Positions 11,821-23,775 of a stretch of 64,000 bases of DNA are shown piece after piece (within the stretch, counting starts at the first letter, position 1; the number at the start of each line of letters is the position of its first letter). The translations under genes and the position numbers were made by a program. The stretch comes from Salticus scenicus (lineage: Eukaryota; Arthropoda; Arachnida; Araneae; Salticidae). The DNA is taken from contig OZ005657.1 in the NCBI GenBank assembly GCA_963930645.1, positions 50,939,153 through 51,003,152 of the forward strand, read 5' to 3'. The notes under the pieces are model-generated. The model was not told the DNA's origin and made no database searches. It was given only the letters and a program-made list of their open reading frames with translations.

Positions 11821-14800
11821 GTGTATAATGTGCAAACGTGAAATAATTGTGTGAATGTGTTTATAAAATTTGTGAAAAACGAGAAACCTTGCCAAATCTA
11901 ACCTATATAAATACTACAACATAAAACAATTACACAGAGCAACCTCTTAAATCATCAAAAGTTAAATAGTTCTTTTTTTTTTTTTTTTTCTTTTCTTTTT
12001 ACACATTTTTTTTTTTTACACAATAGTCTTTTTTTTTTACAGAAAAAAAAGGTAAGTGTGAAACTATGATCTGTGGTGATCATTATTGTAAATTTTTGAA
12101 AGATGGTTATTTACAAATTTGTAAGTGTTATGTCAACAAATGTATGTGTACAAATTTCGGTTAATTGGTAATACACCATGAAGTAGAAAAATAATGAATA
12201 TATTCATACATACCAAATCTATATACACCATAAAATGTAAAATCTGCAAATACATAAACCATTCATTTGTGTAAGCATGTGAAAAATATTGAGAAATATC
12301 TGTGTTAAATTGATGTGCTTGTTAAAAATGTCGAACAACATGAGTAATTCAAATAATTACATTTAACAATTTAAAAGATGAAGTATATGTGATGTTTATA
12401 TATGTATTAAAATAAATTTGATGTTTGTGAGGCATAAAATATTATTGATTATAACCATAATTTGTATATAAATATAACATGTTGAAAGAAAATATAAATG
12501 GATAGTGTGTGCGTGTGTGTATGCGCAATTAAATTGAAGTGCTTTGAGTGAAACAAGATGATCGGATAAATAAATCTTCTTCGTTCCGAAGCACCAAATT
12601 GCATAAATAGGTATAAATATGTGTAAATGTATAACAGCAATACTAATGTGCAAAATTTACACCATCAATAATAAACAAAGTTGAAGAAAAAAGGTCATGT
12701 AAAATTTATATTTACTGAAAGTGTGTATAAACATTGCCAAAAAAATACGTGTGAAACAAAAATTATATATGTGAAGTAACTATGTAAATGGAAAAATGCC
12801 AATACATAATTTTTAGAAAACAAGAAAAATGTGACACAGGAAAAATGTAATTATGTATATTATGTATACATGTATAGTAAAACTTGTAAGTTGAAATGAA
12901 AAGATCCTTTAAAAATATTGTAAAAAAAAGTATGAGTAACTATTTGAAATATATTAAATAAATATAAAATTAACAAATAGTTATCGATAAATTTATGATA
13001 TTAGTATTAAATATATATATATTTATTATTATTATTATTATTTATTTTTTTTATTTTTTTTAAGATACTGTGAGGTAAGGTCATGTGAATTAATGTTAAA
13101 GATGCATAAATTATCATCATTAGCATTACTATTATTATTGATTTCTCATTTATGAATCAATAACTATATTTTATAACAAAAGAACTCAGATTACACTATT
13201 GCCGATCAAGTGATATGTGAACACATGACATGCCAAATAATTAAGTCAGAGAAAAGTGTGTAAACTCCGAAGAGAACATGCCTGAATAATTGGGTTGTGA
13301 GGCCAATTATAACATGCCTTAGTGAGTGAAATGTGTAAAAACGTGTAAGAATGTGGAAAAGAACTATTGAAAAAAATTTGCCATTCAACCGGACCCCAAA
13401 TTAGTCAAATGACAATGAATTTCTGACTCAAAAATAACATGTATATAATCAGCAAAAGTACATAGAGAAATAAACATATAATTTTGTTAGTTATTCGTAA
13501 TTTTTTTTTTTTTTTTTTTTTACAAATTAATTTAAGTAATAATTTATTGCACCTTACTTTATTTATTTATTTATTAATTCACCACGCCTTCCTTTATGTC
13601 ATTTTACTTTGAAGTAAGTAAGAGGAAAAATCTTCAAAAATATCTAATATTTTAATTGGCACAACTACCTTGCAAACACGTAATAAGAAACATTTAAATG
13701 AACTTAGATTTTACATCATATTTTACCAATAAAAATTTAAAACAAAGTGTAAATTTAATTATGTTAATATTTTAACCATAATTTACTTCAACATGAAAAG
13801 GAATATATGTTAATAACAGTATAATTCGTGTATGACTGTGTTACGAAATACTGTCATTTAAAATTGAGCTGAATTTGTAAGAAATTTTATACATATTCTT
13901 TTATATGCTCATGATTATAAAAATATATCTGACTTTTTCTTTTTTTTTTTTTTTTTTTTTAATATATCCACATCATGGATGGATTTCAAAAAAAAATGTG
14001 AGATGTGAAACAAAAATGTGTGCGTATATTGATTAGAAAATATACCATTCACTGTATGTCATTCCAACAATTTCAAGTAACAAAATGAGAATGATTTTAA
14101 AATTTAAAAATATATGATTGATTAGTCTAAAACAATCAAAAATAAACTAATATTAAATATTTATTCACACAGAAGAAACATTGACAAAATCAAGTAAAAA
14201 GAAATACTTATCACAAGAATTACCGTAAAGAACCATATCGGTATTTTAAAATATTTTGAACAAAAATTTATTTATTTTCTTACGTCTTGCTGTTTATTAT
14301 GATGTACTTTTTCTTTAATCAGAGGTATTAAAAAATAAAAATATTCTTAAGAAAATAATATTTTAACATAAAATTACTCTGTAAATATGCAGAATTATAA
14401 ATATATATATATCCTTATTTAAAAATATTTACTATTATTATCTTATATAAATTGATTTAAAAATCATAAGAAAATTATATAAGCAGTAATTAAATATTAT
14501 TTTTTTTCTTTTAAATATCATTGCTACCATTATTATTATTATTTATTTTAACCTTATTTTAGTTGAATATTGCCTGAAAAAGAAATATGAAATAAAACAA
14601 AGTAAACTTGTGTATTGTCAAACATAAAACAAATTTCATTATAAAATTGAGAAAAATAAGAATTGTAAAAATAAAATAGTATGACAAGATTTAAAATAAG
14701 TTCAAAAATCAAATTAAAATTTAGTAATAAATCTTGCTGTTGTAAGAAAACATATATACATATATGAAATTATTAATATCATTACATAATATATCTGTTT

Positions 14801-15163
14801 CAATCGAATCCAACAGGTATATGGATTATTGCATTAAAAAATGGATGTGATAAGGAAAACTATCAAAATATGGCAAATGATTTTCAAGTTATTGTGTAAA
14901 ATTTATCTTTGTACATGGCAAAACGATCCAGCCGTATATTTCCATGCAAAGGTATATGGAACACAACAAAAACATTGCATTCCCGCGCGCTTGAGATTGC
15001 AAGAAGAAAATCAAGTGAAAATTAAAAATTTAAGTTTCTTATATTATAAAAACTGATGAATATCATTAATATGTATATTTTTTTTATTGGCAATAGATAG
15101 AAATGAAAATAAACATTCAAGTAATAAAATACAAAATCTAATTAATATAAAAATTGTGGCAAG

Positions 15164-15195
<32 letters not shown>

Positions 15196-16670
15196 ATTAT
15201 TTTGTTAACAAAATGTATATATAGCCATACCTAAAAATAAAATTTTAATATGTTTGATAGCAGAATATGTATGCAGCAAAAATAGAATAAATATAAAAAA
15301 TGAATGCATATATATACTTTTTTTATATCAAGAAATTAATGTATATTTATCATCTCAAGAAATATATATCAAATAAAAACTGCTGTATTGAAAAACAAAA
15401 TATGAATAAAACGTATCTATATATATCATACCAAGTAATAAGAAAGCACCTAATAACCTCTATGAAATATAAAATAAAATAAAAACAAATAAACCATTTC
15501 AATCATAAAACATCAAATAGGAAATTTATCATCTTTAAATGATATGTGTATAAATACTAAAAGAGTTCTTCTCTTTATATATACATATCCATATCTATTT
15601 TTCTTTTAATATATTGAATTATTTCCTTGAATAATAATAAAAATTGAAGTAGTTGAAATGTTAAACAAACTAACTTTTTATTTTATATCATTATTATTTT
15701 TTTTAGAAATCATTAGCATTAAAATATTTAAATGCTACATTAAAGATTAAAAAATTAGACATAAAATATAAAAGAAACTACCTTTTTCTTTGATAATCCA
15801 TAAAAGCGGTAGCTAAAGATTTGCTAAATCGGTTTATTTATATAACTCGATAATTTAAATTCGCAAATCCTGGAACCATTAATACGAAAAAGTACAGCGA
15901 ATGTTTTGTATCTTACTTAACGACACTGTAGTTCTCTTCTGCAGGATCAGAGTTCATAAACACGAAAGTCGCTGATAAATAAAAACTTCTAGGGGACAGA
16001 AACACTGTTAATAATTCTATTCACATAGGATCTCCAGGAATATGGAAAATCTTCTGACGCCTATAAAATAATAAAATCGGATAATCGAAGATGATTGCAT
16101 TTCTTGAGACATAAAAACAGTTCGGAAAACTCCATCTAATAAAGTTTAAAGATGATCACTTTCATATAGTAGATAGACTAATAGACTAACAAAATACAGG
16201 AACCATGTAAAAATGCATTCAAGTATCTTCATAAAATCACATGGCGAAAAGTTCAAAAATATCCAGTGGAGTAATAGAAGTCGATAAATTTCTAAATTTT
16301 TTTTTTTTTTTTTAAATCCAATTGAAAATATTTAGTCGCAAAAAGTCATTTTTAGACTAAAATACATATTTCTTTCTATAAAACCGCTTATTATATGCAT
16401 AATATTTGAAAGTCTATTTTAGCACATAGTTTTTGTTTATTTTCTTGGAGTACTTTTCTTGAAGACACCAGTTCAAAAGCAAAGCTTAAAGGAATTAGCA
16501 GAATCTTCATAAAAATCACTTGCTAAAAGTATATAATTATCCTGTATTAATGCTCATAATTTTATCGAAAAATAGCAGATGATTTTATTATTCATTTCAT
16601 CAATATTAAAATAATTTGTTTCCTTGGGGGCACCTCCCCGAAATAAATGCTAAGAACACCTCTGGTTCCT
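10247..16670 (-). other. Non-coding interior of the LTR element
   Basis: Very AT-rich, with many T-runs on the plus strand (for example 11791-11815, 13501-13520, 13942-13960, 15165-15190) and plus-strand motifs of the type GTGAATGTGTGAAAA. The longest frames (10808-11002, 12396-12653, 13206-13388, 14841-15056, 15300-15482) have no recognisable domain and lie on both strands. Less AT-biased islands occur around 14810-15010 and 15790-16670, the latter next to the primer site and so possibly a leader. A duplicated block with a hairpin is described separately. Nothing resembles an LTR-element polyprotein. Confidence 0.7.
11238..11945. repeat. Diverged internal duplication carrying a hairpin
   Basis: The block 11238-11410 recurs at about 11712-11945. 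Both contain AAGGCAAATCAATCATG, the inverted repeat ATCAATCAT/ATGATTGAT (11251-11273 and 11725-11750), a TTTACC block, TTATGTT, GTGTGAATGTGT, a GAAGCCTT or GAAACCTT block, AACCTATA with AATA, and a CAATTACAC-like end. The hairpin is kept although loop length differs (about 5 and 8 bases). Confidence 0.65.
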
Positions 16671-16686
16671 AAAGTACTTGGCACCA
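16671..16686 (-). other. Candidate primer binding site
   Basis: On the minus strand TGGTGCCAAGTACTTT starts 4 nt after the LTR end (GTTACA-TACC-TGG). TGG is the complement of the CCA tail of a tRNA. I could not match the remaining bases to a particular tRNA from memory, so the priming tRNA is unassigned. Confidence 0.55.
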
Positions 16687-16690
16687 GGTA

Positions 16691-17626
16691 TGTAACGTAT
16701 ATTTTCTTGTACAGTAGGTAAGATAATATTTCGTAGGATAATTCAGGTATGTAGAGAAGATTTTTTTTAGTTAGTGGCAGGTAGATAAAATGTTAATAGA
16801 AGTTTCCAGTTCGATGGTCTCCATTAGGCCATATTTTCGTATAGGTGAAATCTACTTGCGTTGATTGCCGCTAGAAATATTATTTACAATTCTTCCATTA
16901 AATAACCAAGATTCGATCCAGAGGTGTTAAAAAAAATGAAATTCAGAGATCAATAAAGATTTGACAAAAATGTGCACAGTTTTCTTTATTGACTTGCTGC
17001 ATAAAATAAGGAGGGAAGGTGCCCCTAACGTATAAATATTTTAGGAACTACATCCGTATCTTCTAAGCAGGAGCGATCAGAGAAGAATGATTGATGTTTC
17101 AGCCAAATTCAAATTATTGTTACATATTGGCCTTTAATTTTATCGCCAGCAAGAACACATAAAAAGTGGTTTTTTAAAGATACGTTACACTCAAATTAGG
17201 CTAACAATTTGAATACAGAGTAGGATTGCCATAATATGATAACCCTATCAAAAATCACAAATTTCGCCAGAGATTCATCCTGAGAAAAGTAAACCGCAAT
17301 ATAGCTTTAATTTAATTGTGTTCAAGGATATTTTGTCTAACTGAATAAATTACGTTAGGAATAAGGCTACTGTGATTTAGGAGGAACATAAATAAAATGG
17401 GCCATGTGTTATTCTTTATGATAGGAAATCATTATGAGAATATGCAAGGAGATTGATTATCTTTTACATTTATTTTTTTTTTTTATTTTACTGATAGAGG
17501 AAGAATTCGGCAGTTACTAAAGATTAATATTGAATACACGAGTGAATTATTATAAAAAGCGATAAAATAGATTTGAATTAAAATTAAATAGAGAATTTTT
17601 AAAATATATGTGATTTCTACATCACA
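16691..17626 (-). repeat. LTR (right; 5' LTR in element orientation)
   Basis: Near-identical partner of 9293-10227, with the same TG...CA ends, followed by target duplication GTTGG at 17627-17631. Confidence 0.85.
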
Positions 17627-18600
17627 GTTGGGAAGTGTTAAAAATGTTAGGAAGGGTTAAAAACGCTTAATGTAAACGAAAGTACACTTTTAGCAAATAT
17701 TTATTAACAGCTCTTTATATAACTCAATATTTTTGTGTCACCCTGTAAATCTAATGCTAATCATGGTATATTCTATGCAAAGCATTCTTTTGTGCATATA
17801 AATAACATATTTCAATATCCTAAATCTTCGTGGAAAGTAAAGTTATTAAAATTTGATTTATAGAAATATCTCTCTTAGAACGCAATGCTTTGGACTACTT
17901 TTGTGTGCCCCTGTAGTGGTGGTATTTGCTCCATTTTATACGGGAAACATCCGATTGTGAACATGAATAACATATTTCAATTTCATTAAAATTTGTGTAC
18001 AGTAAGGGTACGGAAATATGGTTTATAGCCTCTCATAGAACACAATGATTTCGTAATACTTTTGTGTGTCCCTGTACACAAATCAGTGGTGGTATTTACT
18101 CCATTTTATACAGAAAACATTCGACAGTGAACCAGAATAACATATTTCAATTTCATTAAGATTTGTGTACAGTAAGGGTATGGAAATATGGTTTATAGAA
18201 ATGCCTCTCATAGAACACAATGCTTTGAAATATTTTCGGGGGTCCCTGTACACAAACCAGTAGAGGTATAAACTCTATTTTCAACAGGGAGCATCCGATA
18301 GTGAACTTGTATAACATATTTCAATTTCATTAAGATTTTTGTACAGTAAGGGTATGAAAATATGGTTTATAGAATTGCCTCTCATAGAACACAATGCTTT
18401 GAAATATTTTCGGGGGTCCCTGTACACAAACCAAAAGAGGTATAAACTCCATTTTCAGTAGGGAACATCCGATAGTGAACTTGAATAACATACATCAGTT
18501 TCAAGAAATTCCATAAATATTTACGGAAGTTAGAGCGTGGACAGACAGACAGACAAACCGAATGCATAAACACTTTTCAACCTTGTTGGAAAGTGTTAAA
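17627..18600 (-). repeat. Modular repeat array, copy 1, right part
   Basis: It continues the array interrupted at 9292, with at least four further modules, and ends at the hairpin ACTTTTCAACCTTGTTGG followed by AAAGTGTT (to 18597). The terminal GTTGGAAAGTGTT matches, inverted, the start of copy 2 at 32488. Confidence 0.75.
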
Positions 18601-19315
18601 AATTATTACATTGATTAAAAGCTAGATATATTGGACAACTAATGTCAAAAGTTCGTTTGAATAAAGTAAAATTAAGCAAATTACCTGCAAAAGAACAAGC
18701 TATGTTTTAGATGCTTTCCAGAGTTAAAATTTCATAAGGGGTTTTTTTACATGCTACGTTTTTAATTTCGAGATCCAATTATTTCAACCACGTTGCTTTT
18801 TTTTTTTTTGTGGGTGGGTGGGTGGGGGTGGGGGGTGGGGGGGGGAGAAAAGGAAAAAACCTTATGGGCTTGTAACTCTAAAAAAATTTATTTATTTACT
18901 ACGATTTGTGAGTACATTAATATGTCATTCCTTAAAGTTTTCGGATAATTTCAAATCATTCCATTTAGAATAAATATGCGATATTCTTATAAAATAGGAT
19001 CACGATCTGCACTAAACTAGCTTCTCTGCGTATGTTTTATATTCTAACCCAATATATGAAGCATGCAGAAAAAAGTAACATGCAAACACAGCTGTCCGCA
19101 TTTCTGTTTGTTCATCTTCATATGTGACATTCTTTATATATGCCAGTTTGTATATTTAGAAATATATATATATATACAATAAGAGCAATTTTAGCGAAAG
19201 AAAATATGACTTGAGAAATTTTGCTATACAAATGAATTTTCGTTTTTCTTTTCTTTCCTTTTCTTGTTAATAAAAATTAAACGAAAGCCATTTAAACAAT
19301 TTGATTTTCCATTAA
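18601..19315. other. AT-rich spacer
   Basis: No gene seen. It contains a T-run followed by a G-rich block annotated separately and a short TA run near 19164. Confidence 0.5.
18811..18845 (+). other. G-quadruplex-prone G-rich tract
   Basis: Six or more runs of three or more G separated by single T (GGGTGGGTGGGTGGGGG and onward) directly follow a T-run. This fits the standard G3+N1-7 quadruplex pattern on the plus strand. It may simply be a microsatellite. Confidence 0.6.
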
Positions 19316-19764
19316 GAGGACACTATATATATCCTCGTCAACAACCAATGCCCATATTATTCTACAGAGAAATTTGTTTATAGAAATACTCATTATCTAA
19401 TTAATTTTTTGAAATTCCGTTTCCACATTCACACCGAATTCCTAACCCCGTTAAATTAGCTCTCGTTTGCCAAAAAATTATATTTTTAATGTTTCTTCTT
19501 TTTAAGCTAAAAACTGTGAAAAATGAATTAAACACATATTTGTCTTTCTTCTTCTTCTTTTTCCATTTTTGCTCGAAAATACAGTAATTAACATTTTGAA
19601 AATTTAAGTTTCGGAAAACGAGAAATACTTAACAGTTGTGAATTTCCTAAATGTGAAAATGGAACTTAAGAAATGCATTACAGATAATAAGCAATTGTAT
19701 ACACAAAATTCTCCGTAGACTAACATAAGGTTTGTCTGTCGGGGCGGATAGTTATTACGTTCCC
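19316..19764. mobile_element. TTAA-type palindromic MITE (piggyBac-like), diverged
   Basis: TTAA at 19312-19315 precedes GAGGACACTAT; the right end is the inverted ATAACTATCC/ACGTTCCC motif followed by a decayed TTAT. Ordered internal blocks are shared with 28587-29038 and 51240-51680: a TTATTCTA(C/T)(A/G)GAGAAATTT block, ACTCATTA, TTCCGTTT, a central TTTTTAA/GCT section, then the same blocks inverted. Non-coding. Confidence 0.6.
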
Positions 19765-19768
19765 TTAT

Positions 19769-20971
19769 AGTTATTTTTTAAAGCTATGGTGGATGTTATG
19801 AAACTTTTAAGTAAATTGCTATCTTAGAGATATAAAAATTTGCATACACTGTAATGTAATAACATTACAATTAATTAGGGGACACCGGTGCTAATCTGCA
19901 TAGATTTTGGTTTTTGATTTTTCTAATTTTTTGGCCAATATTTAAAGAAATTTTGATGATTGCATCAGAATATAACTTTTTGGCTAAAAATCATTTATGC
20001 CATCATAAGTGCTTAAATACTCGAGAAAATATTTTTCCTATAAATTTACAATTATGACAACTGGCATACCCGTAGAGGCGAGCTGACATAACGTGATATG
20101 GATAGAGGTACTCAGGCAGAAAATAGCAACTTTCGAGGAAAAACTTTTTGCTTTTTCGAAATATCTTATTTTTTAATAACTTCTGCTTAAATATAAGATG
20201 GCGCTTGCTCACTGCTGATTTATGTCTTCTTTCCTTAATCCTTTCTTTGAAAGTTTTAATGATTCTTGTTTTACGTACAATTTAAATTAGCATTTAACTA
20301 GATTAAACTTTAATTAACTTAAAAATATAGTTTGACTATCTCAATAAATAATTACTCTGTGTATTTTATCGTTAATGAAAATGCCCTGTCGTTCATTCTT
20401 TGTCGATTAATCGATGTTTGTAAAGCTTTTATTTTTAATTTCATTTTTTGTTGGCATCATCCTATTCTCCAGTTTGTGTTAAATGTTTTACATGTGGCTA
20501 CTATGCATTTTTCTAGTGTTCTTTCTGGTATCCATGAAGATTTTATTTAATATTTCATTTAATTTCTCATTCTATATGGTTTTGCTGCTTCGATCGGGGC
20601 TGAAACGATATAAATTGCTATGATTAGCTATATTGTTTTACGAAATTGATGCAGCTTTCACAGCTTTATGAAGTACAGTCCCCCTGACGAGTATTTACTT
20701 CTAATTTTAAGCATTTTTATCCAATTATTTCTGCGGTTATTTATTTGTTTACTCTGTCATAAAGTTTAATGGTCCTTTTTTTATTATCATTCATGTCGGC
20801 GTAAGTAATTTAAGTTATTTTTGTCTCTTACTGGTTCTTAATCTAAATCGTAACAATTTTGTGTCAGTTTTTCCTCTAAGTTAAAATCAGTTCTATATTT
20901 TTGTGAGTTGGTATTGTTTTGCATCTATTAATTGCTAAATTTTAAGATTAAAATTTATTACGATATCTATC

Positions 20972-21018
<47 letters not shown>

Positions 21019-21040
21019 AAAACAAAAAATATATAATGGC
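19769..21040. other. AT-rich spacer ending in a TA microsatellite
   Basis: No recognised element. Frames at 20003-20212 and 20332-20550 carry no known domain. A long TA run occupies about 20977-21015. Confidence 0.5.
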
Positions 21041-21405
21041 TAACAAAGTTCAGTTGCTTGGAGCACAGTCTCCAAAGTGCAATCGCTCAGAATAACTCTC
21101 TGAACAACACTGACTCGCAGCGGCTTCATTCTCTCCCATAAATCAGCTTATTTGTGTTTATACATTTTGGTTATAGGGTTTGGCGGCGGTTTTATCTAGA
21201 ATCCCATAGAAAGTTCTAGCTGTTATTCATTGTACAGCCTCGAAACTTCGGAAGCCCTAAACTACTATTTTTCGCCAAATTTGTCGCCAAGGCTGATCTG
21301 ACTAAAAGTGAATGAACTGCCTCTTTTTTTTCACTTTGACTGTAAAACTGCTTTCACTGCAACAGGACTAATGTTTCAGGGGAAAAGACTTAATCCACGT
21401 TAACA
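21041..21405 (-). mobile_element. Truncated LTR, same family as 298-1062
   Basis: Read on the minus strand it starts TGTTAACGTGGATTAAGTC, then passes through a CAGTTCATTCACTTT block, TTGGCGACAAATTTGGCG, AGTTTAGGGCTTC, CGAACTTTCT-like motifs, and the CAGAGAGTTATTCTGAGCGA and GGAGACTGTGCTCCAAGC blocks, all in the order of the solo LTR. It stops about half-way, so the 3' half is missing. Confidence 0.65.
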
Positions 21406-22199
21406 ATATGTTTCAACGATCAATTAATAGGAAAACTGCTGAACAGATATAGTGATAGAAAAGTCGGGGGGAAAAAAAGGCGGCATCGTAGCAACCCTGT
21501 GAAGATATCCATCTTCTAATCAAAAAGACACATAGAGATAGCAACAACAAAATTTATGCTTTAGAGACCTTTCTAAAAAAAAATAAAAATAAAAATAAAA
21601 TTTTTGCGGGTAAGAGCAAATTATTACTGGAGGGAAGTATATTGTGCTCTTGTTTTTCACAGTACTCGGATGGGAGGAAATCTTTTCCTTCTCTCTCTTG
21701 GTGAGTTATGTGTATTCAACATAATAGAAATTTAATTACATTCTTCTTAAAAAAGTTAATTTCCATATTTTCATCTGGTTACATGTTGAAGTCGGTAAGT
21801 GTAAAACATACCTGCCAACATTTTATTTAATATTCCGTAAAATTGTTAGTACCAGCCTCTTTTTCCATACCACTTTATTTTTTTAGAGTAAATTCCTCCA
21901 TATATAATTACGATTAAATAAGACGAAAAATACTCTAAAAAAATAGTACTGATGTGAAAAAAAGGCAGGTACTAATAGTTTTACAGAATATTAATTAGAA
22001 TGTCGGCAGGTATGGTAACAACGTTTTAGCGTAGTTTAACACAGACCTCATTTTGCTCCTTTGGTAACTTACACTTCTAAAAAATAATTTAAGGCATAAA
22101 CTACAACTAATTGGCTTTGAAAAAATATTAGTTATATATATATATATATTGATGAAAATTTTGTGTTTCGTAGTTACACTTGCCCCATGGGTTACAGCA
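21406..22199. other. AT-rich spacer
   Basis: No gene recognised. A short inverted pairing is visible between about 21800-21900 and 21950-22015 (CCTGCCAACATT / AATGTCGGCAGG and GTACCAGCCT / AGGCAGGTAC), suggesting a small, decayed inverted-repeat element of about 205 bp. A TA run is near 22135. Confidence 0.4.
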
Positions 22200-22300
22200 A
22201 GTGTAACCACAAGCAAGTAATGAGTAACTGTGAAAGTAAATTTTCCCATAGAATTACATGAGCCTTGGTTGTCGGCGAAGTTATGAAAAAGCAAAGTAAT
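22200..22300. mobile_element. Fragment of the TTAA-type MITE
   Basis: The run AGTAATGAGTAACTGTGAAA, AAATTTTCCCATAGAATTAC and GGTTGTCGGCGA matches the right arm of 51240-51680 (AATTTTCCCATAGAATAAC, GGCTTTCGGCGA). The left arm is absent. Confidence 0.5.
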
Positions 22301-22679
22301 ATATATATATATATACATACATATGTGATGCAGTTGAGGTGCTTTGGACACGTGTAAACCCCGTACTTATGGTTGTCCGTCGTACAAAACATTCGGGGTA
22401 AGAGTTGCCCCGTCGGCCGAAGTGGGTTTGTTTATCAGATGAAGGGTTTTATTTTATTTCATTTTATACTTTCTTGTTTACCTTCAGTAATTCTTTATTG
22501 TATTGTATATATTTTAAATAAATTGATGTAATTTTGTATCTTTTGCAATTTTGTAATTTTATAACTTTTTTAGTGTTTTTATACATTATATATATGTTTG
22601 ATTTCGCTTCAGTTATTGGTAGTTTTCTGTTTGGTGTGAAGTTGGGGGTTAAGGATAGTTATTAGCTAATTGCTACTGT

Positions 22680-22778
22680 CCTTTCAGAAACTTTTCTTTC
22701 ACCCCTACACTGAGGGGCCTCCCTGATGAAGATCTCAGTGTTTTTTGGGGTTTAATTTTATTCATTTGTTTATATATT

Positions 22779-22820
<42 letters not shown>

Positions 22821-23775
22821 CAAAATAATTAAAGCCAGATGAAAAATTAATCCCAAAACACATGAGGGTTTTCATCAGGGGAGCTCCCCCATGTAGGGAA
22901 AGGAATATGAGAAGTTTCTGACGAAACGCTGGTAATTTAACCAAAAAACGCGTTTCTAGCCCCCAACTTCTCACAGATGGAAGCAAGACCATACAGCAAA
23001 CGAATTTTAACTAAGACAAAGCATAAAAAAGCAATTAAATTCAGAAATCAAGCACAGAATATAATGCATCTATATAAAATACAAAAATATAAATAATACA
23101 AGAATGTATAAATACATACCTGGACAAACTCGAATAGTCATTAGAATATGGAAAATTGAAAACCACCCCCCATTTGATGAAGGCCCTCATGTGTTTTGGG
23201 ATTGATTTTTCATCTGGCTTAATTATTTTGCTTATTTATTATAGTTTTATATTTCCTTTTGCTGCATTTGCGCATTGGTTTATAAAAACTTTGTTCAAGT
23301 TCTATTTATTTAATAATTCAAGTTTCACTCCATCCTATATTTAAATTTTATCTTATATTTTAGAAATTTTTGTATCAGCTTGCTGCTTTTGCGCAGGTTT
23401 TCAACATTATAAGTTTAAAGTTTTTTAATTCAACAATTTAAGTTAAAAATTTTTATAATCCTCCCTTTTAAGCTTATGCGATGTTTTGCTTGATTCGTAG
23501 AGCTCTCGGGTTTTCATGGTTAAATTACCAGCGTTTCGTCAGAAACTTCTCACATTCCTTTCCCAACATGGGAGAGCTCCCCTGATGAAGGTCCTCATGT
23601 GTTTTGGGATTAATTTTTCATCTGGCTTTAATTATTTTGCTTATTTATTATAGTTTTATATTTCCTTTTGCTGCATTTGCGCATTGGTTTATAAAAACTT
23701 TGTTCTAGTTCTATTTATTTAATAATTCAAGTTTTGCTCCATCCTATATTTAAATTTTATCTTATATATATATAT
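22680..23775. repeat. Cluster of direct and inverted repeats with GATGAAG motif
   Basis: A block running CCAGCGTTTCGTCAGAAACT, GGGAGAGCTCCCCTGATGAA, CATGTGTTTTGGGATTAAT and TTTCATCTGGCTTTAATT is present on the plus strand at about 23510-23640, partly at 23160-23230, and inverted at 22812-22960; a diverged copy is at 22685-22745. The following 180 bp (TATTATAGTTTTATATTTCC to CATCCTATATTTAAATTTTA) is almost identical at 23235-23350 and 23645-23765. Small frames at 22762-22992 and 23156-23344 come from this repeat. Confidence 0.65.

Larger units (their letters stand above)
9293..17626 (-). mobile_element. Complete non-autonomous LTR retroelement (LARD-like)
   Basis: Two direct repeats of about 935 bp (9293-10227 and 16691-17626) differ by only a handful of changes, start TG and end CA, and bound a 6.46-kb interior. 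The 5-bp target duplication GTTGG is at 9288-9292 and 17627-17631; joining the flanks recreates the motif found intact at 18585-18597. On the minus strand a primer-site candidate and a polypurine tract sit at the expected ends, which sets the orientation. The interior has no frame resembling gag, protease, reverse transcriptase, RNase H or integrase. Young LTRs around a non-coding interior are the definition of a large retrotransposon derivative, mobilised in trans. A pure segmental duplication would not give the target duplication. Confidence 0.85.

Noticed and set aside
12396..12653. Minus-strand 85-codon frame in the LTR element interior
   Set aside because: Low-complexity composition, no recognisable domain, isolated and short for a polyprotein piece.
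14841..15056. 71-codon frame in the LTR element interior as a possible gag remnant
   Set aside because: No zinc knuckle or other gag feature, and it lies on the strand opposite to the element's inferred orientation.
9293..17626. Simple segmental duplication as explanation for the paired 935-bp repeats
   Set aside because: TG...CA ends, 5-bp target duplication, polypurine tract and candidate primer site are all in the expected positions.
21995..22392. Two overlapping minus-strand frames (118 and 66 codons)
   Set aside because: They run through a TA microsatellite and a MITE fragment, with no recognisable domain.
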